7,487 nt of DNA, taken from the NCBI GenBank assembly GCA_041687295.1, contig JAWLCG010000258.1:1-7487 (forward strand), read 5' to 3'. This document shows positions 1 to 5,799 of the stretch, one piece after another (positions within the stretch are counted from its first letter, which is position 1; the number at the start of each line of letters is the position of its first letter). Under the pieces are notes generated by a model, which saw nothing but the letters and a program-made list of their open reading frames with translations, was not told where the DNA came from and did no database searches. The position numbers were made by a program, and so were the translations under genes. The stretch is from JAWLCG01 sp041687295 (GTDB lineage: Bacteria > Planctomycetota > Phycisphaerae > SM23-33 > FEN-1343).

Positions 1-29
1 GCCGGGTCGCGCCCCTGCGAGGCCCGGCA
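1..29 (+). repeat. REP-like element, type A, copy 1 (degenerate, cut by window edge)
   Basis: GCCGGGTCG at the first base and GCGAGGCCCGGCA (17-29) match the ends of the type A repeat, but the centre has diverged and is one base longer. The GTAG head, if present, would lie outside the window. Confidence 0.6.
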
Positions 30-70
30 GCGATGGCGGTCTGGCGCCGAACGCGCAGGACCGCCGAGCG

Positions 71-102
71 TGCCGGGCCTCGCTCCGCTCGACCCGGCCT
101 AC
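71..102 (-). repeat. REP-like element, type A, copy 2
   Basis: Read on the minus strand it begins GTAG (102-99) and continues into a GCCGGG...CCCGGC hairpin. It differs from the copy at 5629-5660 at one of 32 positions. It is inverted relative to the degenerate copy at 1-29, so together they form an inverted pair. Confidence 0.8.
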
Positions 103-109
103 GGGCTGC

Positions 110-216
110 GCTGAACAACGGGACGTTTCCCGTAGGGCGGGCACCGCCCGCCGCGGGGGGCGCCCGGCGCCATCGACGGCGGGCTGTGCCCGCCCTACGG
201 CAGAGCCCTGTTCAGC
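110..216. repeat. Inverted pair of type B REP-like elements with outer inverted arms
   Basis: Inner arms 130-152 and 178-200 are inverted copies matching at 22 of 23 positions; each begins with GTAG (132 on plus, 198 on minus) and contains its own hairpin of GGCGGGC and GCCCGCC. Outer arms GCTGAACA (110-117) and TGTTCAGC (209-216) are a perfect inverted repeat, so the whole 107 bases behave as one nested palindromic unit. No flanking target duplication was seen. It starts 23 bases beyond the glycosidase stop codon and may shape the 3' end of that transcript. Confidence 0.8.
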
Positions 217-238
217 CCTGTGGCCCCTCTCTTCGCCG

Positions 239-1996
239 CTACGGCAGCCGTCCCTCGATGTAGTCGAGGCACGCGCGGTACTTGTGGGCGTCCTCGAGTG
301 GCTGGGTGGGGTAGCGCCGGTGGCCGAAGCCGCCGCCGACGATAACGAAGATGTAGTTGTCGTGCACGGCCCCGCCGGTCTCCAGCACCCGGAACAGCCG
401 CGCGTAGAACTCGTAGATCCGCGGGTGTATGTCCATCCGCTCGGTCAGGTGGCCGGTCTTGGCCTCGAGGTCCTTGTTCCACCAGATGTGGTGGAAGTGC
501 GAGCTTCCCTCGTAGGTCACGTAGGTGACGGGGTAGTGCTGCCGGCTGAAGGCGGCGACCTCGGCCGTCTGCTCGGGCAGGCGGGCCAGACGCGGATCGC
601 TGTCGAGCCGGTCGGCGAAGTGGTTCACCAGCCAGTCGACGCTGCGGTTCAGCAGGTCCTGCTCGACCATCTCGCGAGGCCAGTCGATGCCGAAGTAGAA
701 GTTCTCGATCACGTGGTCGACCTTCACCGCGTCGAGAAACTCCGGCTCGGCCAGCGTGGCCAGTTGCTGGATCGGCATGACGAACCGCACGCGCCGGGCG
801 GGGTTCTCCAGGCCGTTCTCGTCGTGGCGGTAGCCGTAGACCTCGTTGACGATGCGGTAGATCTCCGTCATGCGCTTCACGAAGAACCGCGACTGGCCCT
901 GCCGCCCGCCGCCGCCGAAGAGCCGCTCGCCCTGCACCCGCCCGTACTCGTTCACCAGGAACGCCCGGTTGAACAGCTCGTTGGCGTACTCGACGGTAAG
1001 CACCCGGCCAGGCTCGAGGCGGTCGCGAAACAGCGTCGCCAGCTGGCGGACGTAGTCGTCGTCGGCCATCGCCGGCACGCAGATCCAGATGTCGCGGTCG
1101 AGCGTGTTGGCCAGGTCGGCCATCACCTCGTAGGGCACCTGGCCGATCCGCAGCCGGCCGGGCTTGATCGTCTCGGGCGACTGGCCGAAGGCCGCCAGCT
1201 CCTCGGCCGTCAGCTCGGCCCGGCGGCTGGGTGAGGCGTAGGAGTACCAGCCGGGCCGGGTGCGCTGGTCCCAGCGGCGGATGGGCGAGCCGTTCACGCT
1301 GCACCAATCCATCAGCCGGTACTTGGCGAAGGGGCGGATGTTCTCCAGGAACGTCGGGTGGAAGGGCTGACTCTCGTACGTCTCGGCGTGGCCGGGCATG
1401 ATCAAGCGGATGTTGCGGACATGGTCATCGGCCCGGCTGGCGGTGATGCGGATCTGCGTCCACTGCTCGACGTTGGCGGCCTGTCCGATCCCGCGGCGGA
1501 TGGTCTCCCGTGTGGTGGAGCCGCGGCAGGGGACGGTCGTCTCCTCGAAGCCGCCGCCGCGGACGACGATCGTACCGGTGCCCTCGGCGATCAGCGTGTA
1601 GTCGCCCGTGGGCAGGGGTCGGTAGTCGGGCGCATCGGGGGACGCCACGCCCTCGTTGCCGCCGGGCAGCAGGGCGCGGAAGCACAGGATGTTGGCCTCG
1701 CCGCTGCGGAAATCGCGTCCGGGCATGTAGGGGTAGCCGTTCTCGTCCAGCACGACGGTGCCATCGGCGTAGGCCGGCGCGTCGAACAGAACGGTCCAAC
1801 TGCTGTCGTCGGGGCCGACGCGCCAGTCGGAGGCGGACTTCATCAGGTCGACGAAGGGCCAGTCGTTCGCCCAGTACGCGATGCCGTTGATGTTGCCGCA
1901 CATCGCGAAGCGCCGGCCGGTGGGGGCAGGGTCGGCGGCCAGGGCGACGGCGGTCAGGGCGAGCAGCAGCAGCAGGGCGGGCATGACGCGGAGCAT
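239..1996 (-). CDS. Secreted clan GH-A-like glycoside hydrolase (planctomycete-type, substrate unknown)
   Basis: Encodes 585 residues. Residues 1-20 are a clear Sec signal peptide: a short basic start, a Leu-rich core and an A-L-A cleavage site, so the protein is exported. The N-terminal part (about 25-200) looks beta-rich; its W-P-F-V-D segment and the stretch around 'GDYTLIAEGTG' recall a large family of secreted planctomycete proteins with a GH-A-type TIM barrel. From about residue 220 the barrel-like part carries V-E-Y-A-N-E-L, with Glu340 in the usual acid/base N-E position. Y-E-G-S-S follows, with Glu496 as candidate nucleophile. The 156-residue gap between them is longer than usual, so catalytic roles are inferred from family resemblance. 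I chose ATG at 1996 because an AGGAGG lies 5 bases upstream; the in-frame GTG at 2002 overlaps that ribosome site. It is second in an operon, 10 bases after the glycyl radical enzyme stop. Hydrolase identity is likely, substrate unknown. Confidence 0.85.
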   Translation of the reverse strand: MLRVMPALLLLLALTAVALAADPAPTGRRFAMCGNINGIAYWANDWPFVDLMKSASDWRVGPDDSSWTVLFDAPAYADGTVVLDENGYPYMPGRDFRSGEANILCFRALLPGGNEGVASPDAPDYRPLPTGDYTLIAEGTGTIVVRGGGFEETTVPCRGSTTRETIRRGIGQAANVEQWTQIRITASRADDHVRNIRLIMPGHAETYESQPFHPTFLENIRPFAKYRLMDWCSVNGSPIRRWDQRTRPGWYSYASPSRRAELTAEELAAFGQSPETIKPGRLRIGQVPYEVMADLANTLDRDIWICVPAMADDDYVRQLATLFRDRLEPGRVLTVEYANELFNRAFLVNEYGRVQGERLFGGGGRQGQSRFFVKRMTEIYRIVNEVYGYRHDENGLENPARRVRFVMPIQQLATLAEPEFLDAVKVDHVIENFYFGIDWPREMVEQDLLNRSVDWLVNHFADRLDSDPRLARLPEQTAEVAAFSRQHYPVTYVTYEGSSHFHHIWWNKDLEAKTGHLTERMDIHPRIYEFYARLFRVLETGGAVHDNYIFVIVGGGFGHRRYPTQPLEDAHKYRACLDYIEGRLP

Positions 1997-2001
1997 GGGC
2001 A

Positions 2002-2007
2002 CCTCCT
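2002..2007 (-). promoter_or_regulatory. Shine-Dalgarno of the secreted glycosidase, overlapping the upstream stop codon
   Basis: On the minus strand AGGAGG occupies 2007-2002, followed by TGCCC and ATG at 1996. The TGA stop of the glycyl radical enzyme (2009-2007) shares its last base with this site. The arrangement favours re-initiation by ribosomes finishing the upstream gene and decides the start of the downstream gene. Confidence 0.75.
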
Positions 2008-4160
2008 CAGCGGGTGGGGGACTCGGAGCGGGCGAGGATCGCCTCCTGCAGGGCGGGCTCGAGGCGGGTGAAGTAGTCGCTGTAGCCGCCGACGCGGACG
2101 ATCAGGTGGCCGAAGGAGGCCGGGTCGCGACGGGCCTGGCGGAGCTGCTCAGCGCTGGTGACGGTGAGCTGCACCTGGAATCCGCCCTCGGCGAAGTGGG
2201 CCATCAGCATGGCGGCGAGCTTGGCCCGACTGGCCGGCTCGGCCAGCAGCTCTTCGGGCAGCTGGAGGTTGACGTTGGCGGCCCCCGGGCAGCGGTGCAG
2301 GCCCAGGACGGCGGCGCTGCGAAGCAGGGCGGTCGGTCCGGCGGTGGCCCGGCCCTGCATGGCGGCCAGGCTGTCGGCCAGCGGCTCGCCGGCCCGCCGG
2401 CCGTCAGGGCTGGCCGGGCTGGCCTTGCCGTGCTTGACGTGGCCCCGGGAGACCAGGAAGCCCGGCATGCACGGCCCGTGCGGTGTGCGATGCCGGTTGA
2501 CCTGCCCACAGAACCACTCGAACAGCTCGGTCGCCAGGGCCTGGGCTTCCGCGTCGTCCTGGCCGCACTTGGGCAGTCGTCCCTGCAGTTCCAGACGCAG
2601 CGGCTCGTGGCCGGCGAAGTTGGCCCGCAGGGCCTGCCGCAGCTCATCCAGCGTCAGCCGGTGCTGTTCGTAGACCATCCGCCGCACCGCCAGCAGCGAG
2701 TCGGCCAGGTTCGCCAGGCCCAGACCGTGGATCACGGCGTGGTTGTAGCGGGCCCCGCCGGCGGCGATGTCGGTCTGCCGCTCGATGCAGTCGTCGACCA
2801 GGCAGCTGGTGAAGGGCTTGGGGTCGAACCGCGCCCGCCGCCAGACCTTGCGGTTCACCTGCACCACGCACTGGGCGATCAGCCGGGCCAGCTCGTCCTT
2901 CACCTGCGCCAGCAGCGCGTCGAAGCTCGGCGGGTCGGGAGGGGTCACGCCGTCGGCCGGACCCGGCAGGACGGGCTCGAGGGCCTTGAGCAGGTTTACG
3001 TGGCCGGCGGTGGCCAGGATGTTCGATCGGCCCGGGACGGTCATCTCGGTGCACGTGGCGTGGGCGTGGGTGCGGGCGTCGGCGGGAGCGATGCCCGCCT
3101 CGACCAGCCCGCGCGTGATCGTCGCGTCGCCGAATAGCGCCGGCTGGCTGAGCCCCTCAGCCAGCATGGCCAGGGCCTCGTCGAGCAGATCGCCGCTCAT
3201 CCCATCGCAACAGGCCAGCCCCAGGGCCGGGTTGAGCAGCCGATTGGCCCGGGCCGCCCGCAGGATCAGCCGGGTGGCCAGATGGTCGAAGGGCTGCCCG
3301 TCGGGCCCACGCCCGCCCAGCATAATCGACTGGGGGATGTTGCTCCACTCGTTGAGCCTGGCGCACAGCTCGCGCGTGAGCTCCAGGGCCTGGGCCTCGT
3401 CGAGCCGACCGGCGGCGAGGTCGGCGTCGAGGTAGGGGGCCAGCATCTGGTCCAGCCGGCCCAGGCCCGTCACGCTGGGCATGTCGAACACGTGGCCGAG
3501 GTAGACGAAGTGGACCGCCTGCAGGGCCTCGGGGTAAGTCTCCGCGGGCTGCCAGGGCACCTTGTCGCAGATGCGGGCGACCTCGCGCAGCTCGGCCTGG
3601 CGGGCGGGGTCGGGCTCGCGCTGGGCCTGGGCGCGGGCAAGCCCGGCGTAGGCCCCGCAGAACTCCCGGTGGGCCAGCAGGGCCTGGCGGGCCGCCTGCA
3701 GGAACAGCCCCGGCTCGACCGCGGCCGGGTCGGCTGGGTCCAGGGCGGCCAGGCGGCTCGCGAGGCGGGCACAGATCGCCCCGAGCCCCTCCCGCAGCGC
3801 CCGCTCGTAGTCGACGACCATGTGGTTCCACGAGCCGTCCCAGGCCCCCCAGCCCTTGAAATCGCGGGCGTAGAGGGCGTCGTGCCGCCAGAAGCCCGCC
3901 TCGGCCCGGGCCAGGGCGTCGTCATCCAGGGCGGGTACCCAGCCGACGATCCGCTCGCCGGGCCCGATCCGTCGGGGCACGTGGAGCAGGGCCGACGCGA
4001 ACGCCCGGGCGGCCCGGCCCGCGTAGTCGTCGCTATCGAAGGCCTCCCGCAGGTCGCGCGCCCGCAGCATGCGGAGGGTCCGCATGGCGTGGCCTCCCCA
4101 TTCGACCTGGTAGTTGGGCCGTTGGCGGATGCGCTCGAGGATGGGCGTCAGGCGGTCCAT
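2007..4160 (-). CDS. Glycyl radical enzyme (pyruvate formate-lyase superfamily), eliminase/dehydratase-like, substrate unknown
   Basis: Encodes 717 residues, somewhat shorter than the roughly 760-850 of characterised glycyl radical enzymes. The PFL-type barrel domain spans about residues 1-590; family landmarks include P-A-E-T-Y-P-E-A-L around residue 207 and G-R-L-D-Q at 234-238. The active-site loop has T-C-T-E with Cys370 (thiyl radical) and Glu372. C-x-E is the pattern of glycerol/diol dehydratases, choline TMA-lyase and other radical eliminases, whereas pyruvate formate-lyase has Cys-Cys. The C-terminal glycyl radical domain carries R-V-G-G-Y-S-D-Y-F with Gly692 as radical site, then a typical Q-E-A-I-L-A-R tail. 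The enzyme would act in the cytoplasm under anoxia and needs a radical-SAM activase, not present here. I chose ATG 4160 (GGGAG 5 bases upstream) over an upstream in-frame start at 4238 whose 26 extra residues do not look family-like. Superfamily is secure, substrate unknown. Confidence 0.93.
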   Translation of the reverse strand: MDRLTPILERIRQRPNYQVEWGGHAMRTLRMLRARDLREAFDSDDYAGRAARAFASALLHVPRRIGPGERIVGWVPALDDDALARAEAGFWRHDALYARDFKGWGAWDGSWNHMVVDYERALREGLGAICARLASRLAALDPADPAAVEPGLFLQAARQALLAHREFCGAYAGLARAQAQREPDPARQAELREVARICDKVPWQPAETYPEALQAVHFVYLGHVFDMPSVTGLGRLDQMLAPYLDADLAAGRLDEAQALELTRELCARLNEWSNIPQSIMLGGRGPDGQPFDHLATRLILRAARANRLLNPALGLACCDGMSGDLLDEALAMLAEGLSQPALFGDATITRGLVEAGIAPADARTHAHATCTEMTVPGRSNILATAGHVNLLKALEPVLPGPADGVTPPDPPSFDALLAQVKDELARLIAQCVVQVNRKVWRRARFDPKPFTSCLVDDCIERQTDIAAGGARYNHAVIHGLGLANLADSLLAVRRMVYEQHRLTLDELRQALRANFAGHEPLRLELQGRLPKCGQDDAEAQALATELFEWFCGQVNRHRTPHGPCMPGFLVSRGHVKHGKASPASPDGRRAGEPLADSLAAMQGRATAGPTALLRSAAVLGLHRCPGAANVNLQLPEELLAEPASRAKLAAMLMAHFAEGGFQVQLTVTSAEQLRQARRDPASFGHLIVRVGGYSDYFTRLEPALQEAILARSESPTR

Positions 4161-4165
4161 GGGCA

Positions 4166-4170
4166 CTCCC
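4166..4170 (-). promoter_or_regulatory. Shine-Dalgarno deciding the start of the glycyl radical enzyme
   Basis: GGGAG on the minus strand lies 5 bases (TGCCC) upstream of ATG at 4160. The same TGCCC-ATG spacer occurs at the next gene of the operon. It supports the shorter 717-residue product over the 743-residue reading frame that opens at 4238. Confidence 0.6.
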
Positions 4171-4295
4171 GGGGCCGAGCCCGCTGGGACGGCTATCGTC
4201 GCACAGGAAGGGCTCCAAGGGAAGGGCCAAGCCGCCACAAGCCGACGGCGGATGCCTTCACGGCGACCTTTGTCCCGGAATCCGCGGCGGGGGCG

Positions 4296-4319
4296 AATCC
4301 CTTCAGCCGGAAAGGGGTT
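4296..4319. repeat. Small inverted repeat, 8-base arms
   Basis: AATCCCTT (4296-4303) can pair with AAGGGGTT (4312-4319) across an 8-base loop, with one G-U pair in plus-strand RNA. It lies about 136 bases upstream of the glycyl radical enzyme start and could be an operator or part of a leader. It is too short to be certain that it is functional. Confidence 0.35.
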
Positions 4320-4383
4320 TCATCTGGTAAGGGGCCTGAACCTCGCTGCACCTGTTCGGGCCTCGGAGTTGTCCGTCACCCGC

Positions 4384-4419
4384 CACCGCCCCGGTCGAAA
4401 CCCATTGGCCGGGGCGGTG
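4384..4419. repeat. Strong GC-rich hairpin with perfect 11-base arms
   Basis: CACCGCCCCGG (4384-4394) is perfectly repeated in inverse at 4409-4419. In plus-strand RNA the stem extends by four more pairs, two of them G-U, closing a 6-base loop. No T-run follows on either strand, so it is not a classical intrinsic terminator. It ends 30 bases upstream of the -35 box of the URO-D-like gene, so it is probably outside that transcript. An operator, an insulator between the divergent promoters, or an extragenic palindrome are all possible. It lacks the GTAG head of the REP-like elements elsewhere in the window. Confidence 0.6.
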
Positions 4420-4449
4420 CGCTTGCCGGCCCGGGACGCCGCTGGCCGG

Positions 4450-4478
4450 TTGTGCCCGGCGGGGCAGGGGGGTATCAT
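4450..4478 (+). promoter_or_regulatory. Sigma-70-like promoter for the URO-D-like gene
   Basis: TTGTGC (4450-4455) and TATCAT (4473-4478) are separated by exactly 17 bases. The -10 matches TATAAT at five of six positions; the -35 keeps the leading TTG. In such GC-rich DNA an AT-rich box at ideal spacing stands out. Initiation would fall near 4485 and give a leader of about 54 bases. This is prediction from pattern only. Confidence 0.45.
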
Positions 4479-4538
4479 CTCCGCCAGCGGGCCGGCCGAC
4501 CCGGCTCCGCCGAGCGACCCCGATGTGAGGATGCGACG

Positions 4539-5624
4539 ATGGTGACGACCGAGTCCCCGAGCGTGGTGCTGCAGCGGTGCCTGGCCGACCTGGAGGAGCG
4601 GATCGATCTGGACGTCGAGGCCGGCCAACTGGCGGCCTGGAAGCAGTTCCTCCAGGGCGAGTGGCCCGAGCCGCTGTTCATCGCCCCGCCTCGCCCGGCG
4701 GCCCCGGCGAGGGTGGACTGGCCGGCCGTCCACATCAACGACGCCCAGGGCGACATGGACCTGATGATCCTCAAGGAGCTCAGCGGCGTCAGCGGGGCAC
4801 TGCACCACGGCGGCTCGCACATGCTGCTCAACGTGCGGTGCAACTACGGCACGGGCATCCTGCCGACGCTGTTCGCGTGCGAGCTCTACATGATGCCACC
4901 CGAAACGCACACGCTGCCGACGGCCATTCCGCTGCACTCGGCCGACGCCGTCCGCCGGCTTGTCGACCGGGGCGTGCCGGACGTGCGGTCGGCGCTGGGC
5001 GCGAAGGTGTTCGACACAGCCGAGCACTACCTCTCGCTCGTCCAGCGCTACCCCAAGCTCGCCCAGGCCGTCACGCTCTACCACCCCGACACGCAGGGCC
5101 CCATCGACGTAGCCGAGGTGGTCTGGGGCTCGGAGATCTTCTACGCCCTCTACGACGAGCCCGAGTTGGTCGAGGCCTTCCTGGACCTCGTCACCGACAG
5201 CTACGCCGCATTCATGCGCGAGTGGTTCGCCCTCGTGCCCGATCGCCACAGCCCCTACAGCGTGCACTGGGGCCAGCTGATGACCGGCCGGCTCATGCTC
5301 CGCAACGACTCGCTGATGAACCTCTCGCCGCAGACCTACGTCGAGCTGATCCGCCCGCGCGACCAGCGGCTGTTCGACGAGTTCGGCGGCGGGGCGGTGC
5401 ACTTCTGCGGGCGGGGCGACCACTACATCGCCGCCATGAGCGAGATGGCCGGCCTGTCGGCGATCAACTTCAGCCAGCCCGAGTGCAACGACATGGAAAC
5501 CCTCTTCCGCCACACCGTGGACAAGGGCCTGGTCCTGCTGAACCTCCGCAAGCCCGCCGCCGAAGCCGCCCTCGCCGCCGGCCGGGATCTGCACCACCGT
5601 GCCCACTGCTGGCCCTGGGGGTAA
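4539..5624 (+). CDS. Uroporphyrinogen decarboxylase-fold (URO-D/MtaA-like) protein, putative methyltransferase
   Basis: Encodes 361 residues, a normal length for the URO-D superfamily. An N-terminal helical extension (about 1-45) precedes the barrel. Family-like features are C-N-Y-G-T-G-I-L-P-T near residue 104 and the C-terminal V-H-F-C-G-R-G (His288, Cys290) followed by P-E-C (Cys316). H-x-C with a later Cys resembles the zinc site by which MtaA/MtbA-type enzymes activate a thiol to accept methyl from a corrinoid. The spacing of the last Cys looks shorter than I recall for MtaA, so the metal role is inference. The R-Q-A-G-R motif of true HemE is absent, so a haem-pathway decarboxylase is unlikely. 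Start at 4539 is supported by GAGG 8 bases upstream (4527-4530) and the promoter ahead. It is transcribed divergently from the glycyl radical operon, suggesting related regulation. No corrinoid protein is nearby. Confidence 0.87.
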   Translation: MVTTESPSVVLQRCLADLEERIDLDVEAGQLAAWKQFLQGEWPEPLFIAPPRPAAPARVDWPAVHINDAQGDMDLMILKELSGVSGALHHGGSHMLLNVRCNYGTGILPTLFACELYMMPPETHTLPTAIPLHSADAVRRLVDRGVPDVRSALGAKVFDTAEHYLSLVQRYPKLAQAVTLYHPDTQGPIDVAEVVWGSEIFYALYDEPELVEAFLDLVTDSYAAFMREWFALVPDRHSPYSVHWGQLMTGRLMLRNDSLMNLSPQTYVELIRPRDQRLFDEFGGGAVHFCGRGDHYIAAMSEMAGLSAINFSQPECNDMETLFRHTVDKGLVLLNLRKPAAEAALAAGRDLHHRAHCWPWG

Positions 5625-5799
5625 ACCCGTAGGCCGGGTCGAGCGCAGCGAGGCCCGGCAGCCCGAAGACGTGGCTGCAAACGTCGCCGCCACGGCACCC
5701 GGGCGAGAGACGTCCGCTTGTGGGCCTTCGGCCATCGCGCAAACAGGCCAGGCCGGGCAGGACGCCAGAATGAACAGCTTTTCGGGATGAGAACCTACG
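5625..5799. other. Intergenic gap with REP-like element; no convincing gene
   Basis: The first 36 bases contain a GTAG-headed palindrome starting 4 bases after the URO-D-like stop codon. The rest shows no recognisable gene and no convincing promoter. A six-codon mini-ORF (ATG at 5770, TGA at 5788-5790) ends 9 bases before the next gene and in the same frame; I treat it as chance. That TGA blocks any upstream extension of the next gene. Confidence 0.6.
5629..5660 (+). repeat. REP-like element, type A, copy 3
   Basis: GTAG (5629-5632) is followed by GCCGGG and, after an imperfectly paired middle, CCCGGC (5654-5659). It matches the reverse complement of 71-102 at 31 of 32 positions. It lies 4 bases after the stop of the URO-D-like gene and could fold in the end of its mRNA as a stabiliser or processing site. 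There is no T-run for intrinsic termination. Confidence 0.8.

Larger units (their letters stand above)
1..238. other. Repeat-filled intergenic region downstream of the glycosidase
   Basis: No gene is supported here. Most of it consists of REP-like palindromes: a degenerate type A copy at the window edge, an inverted type A copy and a paired type B element. A 76-codon plus-strand frame crosses all of them and ends inside the glycosidase gene; its Arg/Pro/Ala-rich product is what such palindromes give when translated. Confidence 0.75.
4161..4538. other. Divergent intergenic region between the glycyl radical operon and the URO-D-like gene
   Basis: This 378-base region separates two divergently transcribed units and must hold the promoters of both. 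I see a good promoter for the plus-strand gene (4450-4478) and two inverted repeats (4296-4319 and 4384-4419). I could not settle a minus-strand promoter: TTGGAG with a CGATAGC-like -10 around 4190-4217 is possible but weak. Reading frames crossing the region have no family resemblance and look like chance openings in GC-rich DNA. Confidence 0.7.

Noticed and set aside
33..263. A 76-codon plus-strand frame at the left end
   Set aside because: It reads through three palindromic repeats and ends inside the glycosidase gene; its Arg/Pro/Ala-rich product is typical of translated extragenic palindromes.
284..1234. A 316-codon plus-strand frame inside the secreted glycosidase gene
   Set aside because: Its product is low-complexity and Val/His/Leu-rich without motifs, whereas the minus strand encodes a signal peptide and catalytic motifs. 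It is an antisense shadow.
1881..3137. A 418-codon plus-strand frame across the glycosidase and radical enzyme genes
   Set aside because: It spans the junction of two real minus-strand genes and has no recognisable domain.
4161..4238. A 26-residue N-terminal extension of the glycyl radical enzyme
   Set aside because: The extension is not family-like, and a GGGAG ribosome site sits at the right distance from the internal ATG at 4160.
4539..5624. Genuine HemE (haem biosynthesis) uroporphyrinogen decarboxylase
   Set aside because: The HemE N-terminal R-Q-A-G-R signature is absent and the H-x-C motif points to the methyltransferase-like side of the superfamily.
5629..5660. Intrinsic terminator after the URO-D-like gene
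   Set aside because: The hairpin is present but no T-run follows, and it is a near-exact copy of a dispersed repeat, so I report it as a repeat.
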